Notes: a model not told the origin generated them from the sequence alone. A DNA stretch of 64,000 bases from Podarcis raffonei (GCF_027172205.1 NC_070614.1:33470001-33534000), one strand, 5' to 3'. Counted from the first letter of the stretch, positions 1 to 12,600 are shown. A program made the numbers and translations.

Positions 1-474
1 AAGAATATAAAGAAATACCCATTTTACATTTGTGGTTCGAGGACCCGACCCCCGCGAAGTGAAATGAAGACACAAGGACAAGTGATATAAGGTTGATGGG
101 CTAGAAAAGGCCACAACTTTATTGATTACAGCAATGAAAAGGTATTGGCTTAGGCATTGGATCGAAACAAGTGGGTTTATTCACCAGTAGGTGGAGCCTG
201 TTGATGCTAATCCAACTATAGGCTCACCCCTGCTGTCACCGAGGGTCGTGCCATGGCCTCCTGCCAAGCAGGCATCGGACAGAATACACGACCGCCAGAT
301 TCCTTTAACGGAATACCCCTAAAAATTGAAGGCATAGGCGATGGCCACACCTAGCACTTCGACACACAACACATTATTCCAATGCCTAACCGCCACCCGA
401 GCCAAAGGCTCGCCGCCAATACCCTCAAAGCTGCAACCAATCCCAGATACTTTTGATGACACTAGCTAACTAAA
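1..474. other. Unassigned flank, possibly tail of the YR element
   Basis: No gene or recognisable repeat was found here. It abuts the SGNH-like domain of the minus-strand element to its right, so it may be that element's 3' region, but I could not see a terminal repeat that would prove it. Confidence 0.3.
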
Positions 475-975
475 TGTCGTTCCCCAAATCCGATAGGTGG
501 ACACCGTCATTCCGGTATAAAGCTTGGTCGCCGATCCGGATACGGTCATGATAAATGACTTGGCCATACATAAAGCGCACTCAACGGGCTACCGCCCGGT
601 TTACGAGTTTCCTGGTTCTTTCAATGGCCATACAGCTTTGCGCACCGCGCCAAACAGTTCTTTTCAGGAAGGAGGACCAGAACACCGTCGTTCTGGGACA
701 CAAGGCTGCAAATGCATTCGAGTCTCTTTTTATGCTCCACAACAAGTCCACACTCCTTCTGTTAGCAAGGTCATTCTCCCCCAAATGAATCACAAGGATG
801 TCGGGAGGGCCGAACTTGGCTACTTTCTCCCACAGCAATGGCATCAGCTCCTCCCAACGCATGCCTCTTCTCGAAAACCAGGAAACTCAAACACCATGTG
901 GAAGGCCAAGATTGGATGCAAGACCGCATCTCACCGCTTGTACGCGGGCCCAATGAACTATACTGTGGCCGCAAA
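475..975 (-). other. SGNH-hydrolase-like domain of the YR element
   Basis: Three SGNH blocks are visible in order on the minus strand: GHSIVHWA near 950-970 (block I serine), DILVIHLGENDL near 767-802 (block III, GxND type) and DGVHLSDLGND near 480-512 (block V Asp and His). SGNH enzymes are esterases or lipases. As I recall, an SGNH-like open reading frame has been reported in some Ngaro elements; what it does for the element is not known. The piece belongs to a fossil element. Confidence 0.7.
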
Positions 976-1058
976 TCCACACGCTTCTTCTGAGCATAAC
1001 TGGGGGTAAAAGACAGAAAGAAAAGGCGGGTAAGTAGGGTAAAGCGGCAGGTCGCATA

Positions 1059-1496
1059 CTAGCGAATATAAGACTTATAAGCATTGGATTTCCACCGGCC
1101 CATCTCTTTGATCCTGTCCGCCGGTAACCCCAGGTGCGCAGCCGTGGTTGCGGCGCCAATTCTAAAGGAGTGCGCAGCGTACTCCTGGGAGGATAGACCA
1201 CAAGCCTCAATAGCCTTGCAAAGCACTCTGGTGAATTGGTGCCTCAACAAGGGTGACCCATCTTCGTGGACCAGAAACGGACCCGGGCCGGGCGGTCTGA
1301 GGTAGAGGTACCTCCTAGTGTCCTTTACCGGGCATGGGCCCTGCTGTGCCGACGCCGTGAGCTTAACTAGGACACCCTTACCCGCCTGATCAGTCTTGGA
1401 CTGACGTAGACGCACTGTCACGGTAGTTTCGGACAACTGCACGTCCTCGCACAGGAGGCCGCGTGTTGAACCTCGTGCACCAACTTCAAACACCAC
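1059..1496 (-). other. Tyrosine recombinase catalytic region of the YR element
   Basis: The minus-strand reading has the lambda-integrase fold signature: a lysine-bearing strand (RQSKTDQAGKG), the AAHSFRIGAAT box with its His and Arg, and MGRWKSNAYKSYIR, which supplies the Trp/His-position residue and the tyrosine nucleophile. This is the enzyme that would join the element's circular DNA to the genome. It lies between the SGNH-like domain and the N-terminal recombinase part, as in YR retrotransposons. Confidence 0.8.
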
Positions 1497-1699
1497 CTCA
1501 TCAACTCCGAGCGCACCAAAAAAAGGCGATAGCGTATGCTGCGGAAAAGAGACGTGCCTCGAACCTGGACCAGCAAATTGACCTGAGTTTTATGCGTATC
1601 TGAGATAACAACCCGTAAGAAATCGGCTTACGGCTCTCGGCCCTGGGAGGTTGCAACCTGCCCCAACCCTCAATGGCTCTACGGATCAAGAAGTCACTA

Positions 1700-2298
1700 C
1701 ACGGAACATGAGCAAATGTAGCTTTTGAAAAGAAGCTGATGGCGGCTACGTGAATCTTTAAGGTTTAGGAGCACGTCCCAGATCATCGAGATGGGAAAGG
1801 TACTGCAAGACATCGTCAGTGGTAGGAGGTACGTTATGTGAGAGCCCAGATAACCCAGACCTGAAACCAAGGAAATCACACCAGGCCTTCTTGTAGGACC
1901 TGAGAGTGGAAGGTGCCACGGACGCTAATACTCCCTGTATCACTTTGCGTCTCCAACGTTCCACAGGTACTCCGGAAAGGGTTCGGGCAACAGTTGTGCT
2001 CCAGGTGCAAGCGACCGGAAGCGAGGTATCTGAAATCGAGACAAGGCATCGGCTATGTCATTATTGGCTCCGGGTAAGAATTTGGCTGAAAATATTATGT
2101 TGTACTCAAGGCACCGGAGGACGAACGCCCGCAGAAGGGAGGAGACCCACTCAGACCGAGATGACTGCCTGGCTAGACTGTTCACCACCGCCAGGTTGTC
2201 GGTCCTGAAGCACACGCGGTGATCTCGAAACTCTTCCGTCCAGATGTGAACGGCCACCACTATTGGAAAGAACTCTAGAAAGGTGAGATCCCGCGTAA
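1700..2298 (-). repeat. Second partial copy of RNase H end plus recombinase N-terminus
   Basis: This segment repeats, with substitutions, the content of about 2330-2850. Both contain the recombinase N-terminal motif GVLASVAPSTLRSYK and the RNase H tail with VVAVHIWTEEFR and VCFRTDNLAVVN. The two lie head to tail, joined near 2298. Either the element was duplicated internally or two fragments of the same family lie next to each other. Confidence 0.7.
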
Positions 2299-3082
2299 CC
2301 TGCCCCAGCCCTCGATAGCTCTGCGGATCAGGAAGTCACTGCATGGATCGGAGGAGAACGTGGCCCTAGCGAAGAAGCTAATGGCAGCTAATGGCATGTA
2401 TTTTAAGGTTTTAGGCGCACGTCCTAAGTCATCGAGGTGTGAAAGGTATTGCAGAACGTAGTCAGTGGTGGGCGGCACGTTAGGCGAAAGCCCAGATGTC
2501 CCAGACCTGAAGCCCAAGAAATCGCACCAGGCCCTCTTGTAAGACCTGAGAGTGGAGGGTGCGACAGACGCTAATACTCCCTTAATCACTTTGCGTCTCC
2601 AACGTTCCACAGGTGCTCCGGAAAGGGTTTGGGCAACAGCTGTGCTCCAGGTGCCAGCGACCGGAAGCGAGACATCGCAGAAGGGAGGAGACCCTTGCAG
2701 ATCGGGATGACTGTCTCGCCAGTATGTTCACCACTGCCAGGTTGTCGGTTCTGAAGCACACCCGGCGATTTCGAAACTCCTCCGTCCAGATATGCACGGC
2801 CACTACTATTGGAATAAACTCGAGAAAAGTGAGATCCCGCGTGATGCCCTTGCCCTGCCACCCCGTTGGCCAACGTTGCGCGCCCCATCGGTCCCTGAAA
2901 TACAAGCCAAAGCCCAGGGACCCTGCCGCATCTGAATGGACCTGAAAATCTGAGGACAAGTTAAGAACATCCTGCCATAGGGATACTCCATTGTAGTGTT
3001 CCAAAAATGTCACCCAAACCTCTAGGTCGGCCTTAACTGTCTTTGGAAGACGGAACCTGTGGTGTGGGTGCTTGAGACCCAC
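2299..3082 (-). other. RNase H region and recombinase N-terminus of the YR element
   Basis: The minus-strand reading begins near 3080 with the RT-RNase H connector (RLPKTVKADLEVWVTF), then the RNase H motif VHSDAAGSLGFGLYF with its aspartate, then FRTDNLAVVN, and ends in the recombinase N-terminal domain near 2330-2610. The order is that of a YR retrotransposon pol gene. Confidence 0.7.
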
Positions 3083-3093
3083 TGAAAGCCTGG

Positions 3094-3290
3094 CTAGGCG
3101 GGGAAAACCACTCTACAAGCAAAATTGAAATGACCTAACAGGGATTGTATCTGTCTGAGGGTGATTTTTGTTAGTGCAAGGGTAGTATGAATTATTTCCT
3201 TAAGGGTGTCAATCTTCTCCTTAGGTAAGCGGGATGATTGGGCAACTGTGTCCAGCTCTATGCCCAAGTACGTGAGGCACACAGACTAAC
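3094..3290 (-). other. C-terminal end of a YR-element reverse transcriptase
   Basis: The minus-strand reading holds TYLGIELDTVAQSSRLP and IQSLLGHFNFACRVV, the conserved RT thumb/connection motifs of DIRS and Ngaro elements. The catalytic palm is not found upstream, where the element sequence gives way to unrelated DNA. Confidence 0.75.
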
Positions 3291-4695
3291 TGAATGTGGA
3301 TGTTCATTATGCACTGTATCATAGTATAGTACAGTGATTATAAGAATATCTGCTTGAGTATACATTTTCATCATGTGTAAAACTCATAAGGAATAAACAA
3401 ATAGTTCTATATTGTGATCAAGTAACTCCTAGAACAAAATTGTACGTTTTAGCTTCAGAAAACCAGTTGCTTCTAGCCAACATCCTGTTGCCAATGTAGC
3501 TAAAATTTTAGCATTTTTGATTGTTAGTTGATAACAAGATTGTTAGTATGACAAGAGATTGGTGGGATACTCTCCTACAGATTTCCAAAACTGTTGTACA
3601 ACAGACACAGCCAGGACATTCCAGAACAATTCTATCTGATACTGTAAATGTCAGGTTTCAGTTTCACTGTAGCTAGACAGAACTGCTACATATGCAACAT
3701 GTTCTAGAAGATTCCCAAAGGTGAGCTCTTGGCCAAAGCATTATCCACTTCAGTGAAGTGTTATTTCTGACAAAACTAGCAATTTGTTTACTAACTATAC
3801 ATGTTCCCTAATATGGTTAAAGCATTGAAATTATGCGATTCCGACTGTTGGGCTTAAAGGCTTACTAGATTCTAGGACTAAGGACTAAATCAGTATTGTA
3901 CTTCTTTGCAATTTTGTCCACAGCTGCCCTGCTCATTGGGAGAACAGGAAATGGATCTGGAACACTTCAAAGCAGTACCATTGCTCCCATGTGTCTTCCT
4001 GCTTGGGCTGTCATTTTGTTAAAGCTGTGGTCTTGCTCTTGTAGTTGATCTGGGCGGAAAAGGCAGGTTCCCCAGGAAAAAATAATTCCTGTATGAGGTG
4101 TTATGGGATGATACATTTGGTTGCCTAATTATCACAAAAAGGGGGGTGGATCTGGGAAGGGGTGCCTCTGTCCTGGAGACCAAGCAGGGGCTAAGTGGCG
4201 GCCCTGTTGGGTTCATCCCAATTAGCTGTATGCCATAGTGTGACTCCAGAGGCGGAGCTAGCTGCTCTGGCACCCGGAGTGGCACATGTGGCGCGCACCC
4301 AGGGGTGGGGCTAGCTACCCGTGGGGTGAGGCGAATGTCCTTTCCCTTACTGACTTCTGATTAGGAGAGTCCTTCGCGGTTAAGGAGCCACTACCGGGAT
4401 TCTGAAACCCTCTGAGAAACCCTTCCAAAGATAGGATGCTGCACTTCTGTCTGGATGGATAGACAAGAGGTTGAGGAGAGGAGAAAGCTAAATTGGAGAA
4501 AATGCTAGACCCAGAAGGACTTTAACGATGGTTCCCTGCTGCGGGGGCTCATCTGGAACTAGAGTGGTGGAAGCCCTGACCTCCCTGAAAGGGCCGCTTC
4601 CCTTAGTAACACGCCGTGGCTGGGTGAGCCCCTGCACATCTCTCACACTTGTGCGGGTACTTACAAGACTGCCTTTGGCATTGCCCTTTATTGAA
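3291..4695. other. Intergenic stretch with no recognised gene
   Basis: No open reading frame resembles a known protein. About 4240-4330 is GC-rich and resembles dispersed repeat sequence, but I could not name the family. It separates the pol remnant from the gag-like remnant and may be a later insertion into one element, or simple flank. Confidence 0.35.
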
Positions 4696-5270
4696 TTACC
4701 AGCACACCTTACGTTTTAAATCCTTTCTAAGGTCCAGCTTTCCAGTGTGATACACCTCTGATGGCTTCTTCCCGACATACGGGCTAACTGCCAGATGCGG
4801 CGGCCTCCCCAGAAAGGGCGTAAGCCATTCTGACTCATCATCACCGGCTGATGAGGTGCCTGATTCTGGAAGCTGGACCCTGGGCTGCCTATTCTGCAAA
4901 GAACTAGAAGAACTGGAAGCAACCAGGCTATTGATACGGGCCGGCAGCCTCCACGCAGGCGCCCCGATGCGTTTCTGAAAGTCGCCGAGCAAACCTGAGA
5001 CCTAGTTTGCACAGCCGCCGTTCCTGTCTGAGGGCTTGGGCCTGCACCTGGGTAGTTTAAAGGCTGGCCACTGGTTTGCGAAACAAGGAAGTAAGAAACA
5101 CAAGGCAAATAGAACTAAAGAATAGCTAGGAGAAAGTGCTGTTCATAGTCAACAATGAATGATCTGAAGGCATTGAGGAACTGCGAAATGGGTTTGGGTT
5201 TATTATTACGACGGTTGCCATCTGCAGTGTGTGCTGGTACTGCACCCGTGCGCTTCCTCTTGGGCGCCAT
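4696..5270 (-). mobile_element. gag-like (ORF1) remnant of a YR retrotransposon
   Basis: A minus-strand reading begins at a Met near 5270 with a basic MAPKRKRTG start and continues into a region rich in Ser, Pro and Gln (SLVASSSSSSLQNRQP, then SAGDDESEWLTPFLG). A basic start with low-complexity content fits ORF1 proteins of DIRS/Ngaro elements, and strand and order match the pol pieces at 0.5-3.3 kb. The assignment rests on style and position, not on a clear domain. It is a broken fossil. Confidence 0.5.
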
Positions 5271-5289
5271 GAGCTGCTCTGTGTACTAG

Positions 5290-5560
5290 TAAAATGCGCC
5301 TACTATTTATTTTGTCACTAATTATTTTATATTATTTTATTTTAAAATTAATTTTCATTTATTTATTTATTTATCTATATTTTTAATATTAATTATTATT
5401 ACAATTTTTTATTTTTTATAATTATAATTATTTATTATAATTATTTATTATTATTTATTTTTCAAATTTATTTTATTTTATTTTATTATTTTATTATTGT
5501 TGTTGTTGTTTTTAATTAGTGTTAATATCACCAATCAATTAATAACTTGACTGTAATTAA
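5290..5560. repeat. AT-rich low-complexity tract
   Basis: Almost pure A/T, with runs of TTTA and TTATT units and a short TTG run near 5500. It lies next to the start of the gag-like remnant. No coding or hairpin structure was recognised. Confidence 0.8.
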
Positions 5561-7559
5561 ATGTCAGTGTACAATTATTGTGTATCAATAAAGTTCAGAG
5601 CACGGTTGATGAATTAATCATTAATCGATAGTATCTCAATTAATAGCCAATGGATTTATAGCTATGAGTAGAAATTACTATTATCAATCGCTCCACGTAA
5701 CTGCTGACAAAATGAACAAGCTATACGTCACTTAACTGCACCGCTTGTATGTATTTATATTTATTAAATCACAACCCAGCAAGAGTTCAAGCAGCAGCGC
5801 TCAGCTACATATTAGCACCTGGCTCCAAGGAACAATCCCATACACAAAGGAACCCCAACTGCAGTCAAACAGAATTAGAAGATAATTGCCTACAATAAAA
5901 AGTTGCCCCTTTTAAATGATAGGCAAATCTAGGCGCAAAGCATTGCCAAGTAATCAAACAGAATTGAAAATAACTGCTTACAAGGAGATGCTCAGAAGCT
6001 GCAGCCAACTTAAGAGAAAAAAGGAAATCAATAAGATTCCAGGCCCACACCAGCGGCCCTCTGGAAAGGAGGGGTGAGGTTGCTCTTAAACTTACACCAA
6101 ACAAAGGAAACTTTGCCAAACAAAGAAAGTAAATTTTTTGCCCACAAGGTCGGCTCAAGACCAGTTGATGGAAATAAAGGTGCTTAAATAGACAAAAGAC
6201 AGCAATTGGTCAAACTGCTGGTTAGTTAAACTGACAATGCAACTAGAGCTGCTGAACTTCCAGGTGCTTAAAAGACAATGCCGAGCAATCAAGCCTGCCC
6301 AGCAGTTGAAAAACCTGTTGTGATGACTCAGGCAAAGGGAAATCCAAAGACACCTTTTTTCTTTTTCTTTTTATCTTTTTTTTTTTTTAAGGTTAATGTG
6401 ATGTATCTCTTTCCTGAAAGGGTGGGGGGTGGAGGGAGGGAGGAGGGGTGGAAGGAGGAGAAGGAAAGTGTGTGGGGGGAGTTTGGAGGGAGGAGGGGGT
6501 GGAGGGAGTAAAATGACGATGCGGGTCAAGGAAAAGTTTGAAATATAAACCGTGAGTTAACCTGGACTTTTTAGTAAGGTATTATAAGCCGAAACCTTTG
6601 TTGTTGTTGTTGTTTAAAAGCAGTTCTTGTGGTGTTTAGTGTCACTGGCTTTTGCCGTAATAAAACTTGGAACTTTAAAAGCAGTTTTCTTTAGGGAGCC
6701 TGTACTGGCCAATGCAGCCAATGACAAGAACCAGGCAAAGGCACACCTTCAAAGGTTCTAAACGTGCAGTGCTGAGGAATGGTTTCCTGATCATAAATCC
6801 TGAATTGTCCACCCCAAGCCCTGCCTTATTTCTTCCCCCAAACATCAAGTGGAGGGGGGTGGCTTAGAGAAACCAAGAGGGGTGAGGTTTAAGTGCACAA
6901 TGTATTCCAAGCCCCAGCAGCCTTTAAATTTTACAGTGGGCTCCCGATTTAAGTGGTACCAATGGAAGGGGTGGCAGGGTAAATTAAACCCACACTAGAA
7001 GAGTAATAATAAACGGCAGGCACAAACACACGCTGCAAGCACACACACACGCACGACTTAAAATTGGGGAGGAGCCCTGGGGATCATCTAGTCCAACCCC
7101 AGCAATGCAGAAATATTTAGCTGTCCCATACAGGCTCTCAAGGACAATGGAGGGGGAAAACACATAAGCACCCTGGCCAACAAATTAAATGTAAGGCAAA
7201 CCCTCTCAGTCACCCAGACCAGCCATGCAGGTGGACCGGCAAGGGCAATAGAGGGGAAAACATACAAGCATCCTGGCCAAAAATTAAAAGCACCAGGAGT
7301 GGGGGGAAATAGAAGGTTAAATGTAGGTTTTTACACGGAAAAGAGGACACAGCAAGGCCAACCTGGATGCCTGGGTTTTTAAAAGCAGTAAAGCAATGAG
7401 TGCACGCAAGCCTCTTAAAGTTAAAAGGCATGCAAGGAACCAGACCCCTCCCCCGACTCCAAACCTCATGGCTCTTCTCTGTGATGACTCTCCTAGCTGA
7501 TGACTTGCGATGGGACGCTGATGAAGAATGAGGCCAGGGAGAGGCTGGCACTGCAGCAA
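5561..7559. other. Intergenic stretch: simple repeats and one SINE scrap
   Basis: No gene recognised. About 6350-6392 is T-rich, followed at 6420-6510 by a G/A-only strand (GGGAGG-like units), and 6597-6615 is a TTG run. Around 7020-7050 is a short CA-rich run. At 7078-7116 the text CATCTAGTCCAACCCCAGC matches the 3' part of the tRNA-Lys-derived SINE at 14.7 kb. Confidence 0.5.
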
Positions 7560-7740
7560 AAGGCTGCTGAACACGCCCCCTCCACAGCACCTGGTTGGGT
7601 GGCCATCGGGGGGGGGCGTGAGTGCCAGCCAGGTGAGCTGGAGGCAGGGGGCAACGCCCCCTGCTGGGCGGTGCTCGGGCTCCCGCCCACAACCACTCCC
7701 CTCTCTTTCAGGGAGGAGAGTCTTTACCAAAATACAACAA
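7560..7740. repeat. GC-rich dispersed repeat, copy 1
   Basis: Shares with 40140-40330 the elements GTGCCAGCCAGGTGAG, a tract ending in GCCCCCTG, CCCGCCCACAAC and a final GGAGGAGAG, in the same order. The family is unknown to me; it could be an end of a larger retroelement. Long reading frames through it are by-products of its high GC content. Confidence 0.5.
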
Positions 7741-7955
7741 CATCCATGATATTACTTGGGGCAGGCAAGGACACTTCTTCTTAGAGTATGAATCCCAATG
7801 AGATTTTGAAAGGAGAGCTGTAGCAGGTCTCCTGTGAGGGTAGTCATTACATTTCTAGAGCGTGTGCGAAAACTGAATCACTTAATCTGCCCTAGTGCTT
7901 TAGGGGACAAGTGATTTGAATATTTCATCCTTGAGAAAGGTGCTTCTGGATAATA

Positions 7956-8200
7956 TACAGTGCTACCTCTGGTTATGTACTTAATTCGTTCCGGAGGTCC
8001 GTTCTTATCTGAAACTGTTCTTAACCTGAAGCACCACTTTAGCTAATGGGGCCTCCTGCTGCCACCGTGCCGCCGCTGCACGATTTCTATTCTCACCCTG
8101 AAGCAAAGTTCTTAACCTGAAGTAATATTTCTGGGTTAGCGGAGTCTGTAACCTGAAGCGTATGTAACCTAAAGTGTATGTAACCCGAGGTACCACTGTA
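7956..8200. mobile_element. TA-flanked MITE (TACAGTGGTACCTC family), copy 1
   Basis: Begins with TACAGTGCTACCTC and ends with CCGAGGTACCACTGTA, an inverted terminal repeat with TA at both edges. The inside repeats variants of TTCTTAACCTGAA. TA flanks suggest a Tc1/mariner-type origin, which is inference. Similar copies lie at 14.43, 15.0 and 44.1 kb. Confidence 0.7.
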
Positions 8201-8746
8201 CTATTTTGGCAGACTATTTTTGCCTAATGTATACTTAAAAAAACCTTCAATGCATTTGTGTAAGTTATTTCTACTAATGTGTGTATTTATGCACTAGTAT
8301 CTCCTAATATTCACATTGTAAACGCATTCTTTGGTTTGAGAACTTCACTGCAGAATTTGAAGAAGCACAAATTTCAAAGGATAGCTGTCTTTCAGTTCAT
8401 GTATGATTTTGGGAAATGTGACTCAGGTAGTTTTGCATAAAAATGCAAACCAAACCAACTTAATTCTGCATCTCTAACTTTGCCAGAGTCTCGGGGGGGG
8501 GGCACATGTAGCACACATGTTGCAGATTGTACACTTCTGCGTAAGGATAACTCTGTGACTGATAAGACGACAAAGAAGTTGGATTCAATGAAAAGAAACA
8601 AAGAGAGCAAAAACGAATGGGGGAATTCAAAATGAGAATAGTCCTAAAACAAGTATATTTAGAAAATTCCATTGTTGGCACTTATTTGGGACAAATCATT
8701 TCAGCTTGGCATAACTTCTGCCCAACATGATATTCTCCCCCCTCAG

Positions 8747-9613
8747 ATTGCCAGTTGCATATTAGCTCCAAAAATGAATTTTGAATCCCAGCTCACTCCA
8801 TTCTATCGGATGGTTCCCAATGAACAACATCAATATGTAGGAATTGTCCATCTCCTGCTGCATTTCCAGTGGAAGTGGGTGGGGATGGTTGCAACAGATA
8901 ATGACAATGGAGAGAAATTCATGCAGACCTTACTGCCAATGTTTTCCCAACATGGAATCTGCACAGCCATCAATGAAAAAACACCAGCCATATCTCAAAC
9001 TGTAGACAATTTTAGTTCATCATTACTCAACTGGGCCAACAGCTTTTCTCCGACCATCTCAAAAGTTAATGTATTGGTTGTATGTGCAGAACCTCAAACC
9101 ATTACAGCTTTGATATGGATTGATATGGTATTTTCATACACTGAAGGTAACACACAGTTTTTTACTGGGAAAGTATGGATTATGACAGCTCAATGGGATT
9201 TCACATTAGAAACATTACAGAGAAATTTTAATATACAAAACTTTGATGGTGCCTTGTCATTTGCAATTCAGTCAACTGAAATGATAGGCTTCACGAGATT
9301 CCTGCAGCTCTTGCATCCCAACTTTCCCAAAGGAGATGGTTTCCTCAGGATATTCTGGCAAAAGGCATTCAACTGCTTATTTTCTGATTCTAGTGAGAAT
9401 GAGGAAAGGATTGACATTTGTACCGGTGAAGAGAAATTGGAGGACCTTCCTGGTGGCCTTTTTGAAATGAGCATGACTGGCCAAAGTTACAGCTCCTATA
9501 ATACAATCCAGGCCATTGCACATGCTTTACATAGGATGTACTCATCCAGGCCTAAATACACATCAGTGGCAGGCACAAGAAGATGGGATAATACAAATCT
9601 GCAACCTTGGCAG
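8747..9613 (+). CDS. V2R-1 exon 3 (Venus-flytrap)
   Basis: 289 codons, phase 0 at both ends, acceptor CCCCCCTCAG and donor GTAAGA. Begins IASCILAP and contains the family landmarks [20 protein letters not shown] and [11 protein letters not shown], ending NLQPWQ. The frame is open for 75 bp upstream of the acceptor, but that part is intronic. Confidence 0.92.
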
Positions 9614-12600
9614 GTAAGATTTTATGTCCATATTAACCTTCCTGTCTTAGCTAATCAAAGATGTGATAGCACTCAGTTCATGGAGTTCATGGATAACAAG
9701 AACCAAGTATATATAACTAGCACCATTAAATCATCAAACAAACAAATCTCTATTTCATGCTCAAATGCTTTCCCCTTACCATCTACAGAAGCCTACAAAT
9801 AAATATTTCATCCTTGTTTCATCCTCCTATGCAGCAGTTGACGGAGTCGTTAAGGAAGTAATTGTAGTCAGTATTCTTCTGCAGGAACATAGTATGTTCA
9901 AAAACAAACGGGGGGAGGGCTCATGGTACAGTTACTTCACAGACCAGTGCCACCTCTCTGGGTGGTTGGACGGTGCTTTGTGGAAAGGGCTGTACCACGA
10001 GCTTGTTATAATAACTTGGGATTCAAATATTACTGGTGTGGTGGTGAGGGAAGATGTGATACTTATCCAAACTGTCCCTGAGATAATTTCTTGTGATTAA
10101 ACTGTGTTAAAATTCCTGGGGGGAAACTGTTGGTTGATTTGATGGGAGCAAAATGAAGCCCTCTTGAAAAATCATTGGGGGAGATGAGTTCTTTGAAATT
10201 TTCAGAACTGGTTGTTACTTATCTGCTGAACCTGACTATGTGGCCAAGAATTATCCCATTTCCCCCATGTATGCACAGGTTGGCAACCCTGGAATTAAAG
10301 TATTAAATAGTACTTTTATTTACTATTTTGTATAAAGTGATCACTTTCAGGGTTGCTTTCTGTAAATAAGTATGTTTAATGGTTTTAAATTTATTAATGT
10401 GTTCTGGTCTGGGGTATTCTAGACAGACATATTCCACCCCAAGAGTTGGCTTTTACTGACATAATCTAACCTATAGAAAGAGACCTACTGTTCTCTGTAA
10501 CTCAGTAGGTGTTTATTGCAGTCTATTATGGCAAGGAAAGTCTGGACTCAGTGGTGCGCCTGAGCAATCAACCATCTGATTTCCAGGGGGCATGCGGGTG
10601 ACTCCTAAGGAAAATGGACTGCTGGTCATTAATTTGATCATGTAAGACAGTTCTTATGCTTTTGGTTTCTGTGCAAGTGAGGAGAGTATGTGTTTATTTT
10701 CAACTGTGATTGCATGACAATTTTCTGTATGCCCTGGTAGCAGTGGCAATGTTTAGTTATGGGAAATAAATATGTGTTCAAAATATTTTATTCTGCATAT
10801 TACTATTTTTGTAGCTTATCTCTATCTTACTTATCCCTCCTAATTAAAGCAAAACATTTTTTTCCTTTGGTCTTTTTTTCATTTTGCACATTCTATGCAG
10901 CTTCACTCTTTTCTGCGGAGCATAACATTTAATAATAGTGCTGGGGACTTTGTGTCTTTTGATAAGAATGGTGAATTAGAAGCTGGATTTAATATTATAA
11001 ACTGGGTTACTTTCCCCAATCAATCCTTACTAAGAGTGAAAGTTGGAAGGATGAATCCAAGAGCTTTACAAAATCAAAAGTTCAGCATTAAGAAGGATGT
11101 CATCACATGGCACAATTCATTTAATCAGGTGAGACTGAACTATAAATTGTAAGAAAATTGGCCTATGTAAAAACTAGGTCATCTATGTCTGAAAATGTGA
11201 GGTTGTAATCTCACATTTCTCTAACATCATAATTCTTCTCACAAAAGTTGCCCTGTACACTTCATAAATTTTATTTTCCTACACACAGTCCCATCTTAAG
11301 TAGCTGAGAGGATAATATATATGAACTGAAATATATGCTGTACAATAAATTCTGTATAATATGGATAGGATGTATCTTTCTTTTTCAGTGATGGTTGAAA
11401 TTACCATGATGGTTGCAGCAACAAATAAAGTTGCAATACTGTACAGTAGGGGTACCCAAAATAGGAGCCTGTTGGTGTTGTTGGACTCCAATTTCTGCCA
11501 GCATCACTGGCTCTGGGGGTCTGGGTGCTGTTGAGCACAGGGTTCCAATGAACTCCTTGTCCCCTCCCTTTCCTCTTCAAATCACATGCATTCTCCACCC
11601 TTGGCTGCACCCCATTCATTTTCCTCTCTTCTTATTTACATTCTCAAATATTTGTATCACTTCTTCTTTCCCTTTTCCTTCTACTACTTCCAATACCAAC
11701 TGCTGTTATTGCTTTTTTGTCTCCCTCTCAGGTTTCCTTTTTAATTTTCTCAATTGTTTTCTACCTTGTGTCACCTTCTTTGCCACTTTTATTCACCTTT
11801 GTATGACTATTGTTCCTTCTTTTGCCAACTTGCCTGAAATCAAAACGAAATGTTTCTTACCCTCCCCTCTAAACATACACACACAAGACTATGCCCTTCT
11901 TAGAGTAGAACCATTGAAATTAATGAACCTAAGTTAGTAAGGACCACTGCTATTTTCCAAGATAAAGAGGTGACCAAAGTCACAGTGAATGCCTCCCTTG
12001 TTCTCTTAGAATGGCAATGGTGCTCACCTGAGAGGTGCCAGAACTGAACTCCAACAAGTTGTAGCTGAAGAAAAGCCTTGGGAAGGCCCATTAACTTTAA
12101 TGAGTCTTCTCTGACCCAGAGTACTCTGGTGTTGCCCTGTGAATCACTTATCCAGTCAACATGCTCCAAGAACATTGTCCAAGTGCTGAGTATCTAATTC
12201 AGTTATAACCCCCCATGGCAAGCTACATTGTTGTTCTTTTATTTTTATAAACAGGTGCTGCCTCTTGCTGTGTGTAATGATAAGTGCTATCCAGGCTTCA
12301 GCAAAAAAAAGATGGAGGGGAAGTCATTTTGCTGCTATGATTGTACTCCATGTCCATATGGGATGATTTCAAATCAAACGGGTAGGTGATATCTTGTACA
12401 TTGATCATGATCATGATAAATTATTTCTTCTTCCTTTTCTTCTCAGCATAAATATCATCACCTATATTTATATCTCAATTAATGCGCAAACAATTGTGGA
12501 AGAAACAGGGGAGATAAAAAGAGAAAGAGATCTGTTTCTGAAAGTAATGCATTCTAAAATTTCAGCAGTGTTAACTAATGGAGTGCTTTGACAGTTGTTG

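Larger units (their letters stand above)
475..3290 (-). mobile_element. Tyrosine-recombinase retrotransposon remnant (Ngaro/DIRS type)
   Basis: Read on the minus strand, the stretch carries in order the end of a reverse transcriptase, an RNase H-like region, a tyrosine recombinase and an SGNH-hydrolase-like domain. These elements integrate with a tyrosine recombinase instead of a DDE integrase. RNase H is followed almost directly by the recombinase, with no methyltransferase seen between them, which fits Ngaro better than classical DIRS; that assignment is inference. The copy is an old, broken fossil with several interruptions, and part of it is present twice, so it may be a composite of two insertions. 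A gag-like piece at 4.7-5.3 kb may belong to the same insertion. Confidence 0.8.

Noticed and set aside
524-1009. 161-codon plus-strand open frame
   Set aside because: It is the antisense shadow of the SGNH-like domain of the YR element, whose motifs read on the minus strand.
9765-10100. 111-codon frame in V2R-1 intron 3
   Set aside because: No recognised motif, no splice or paralog support; left as chance.
11413-11937. 174-codon open frame in V2R-1 intron 3
   Set aside because: Composition is CT-rich low complexity (strings such as [16 protein letters not shown]), with no domain and no paralog; chance frame.
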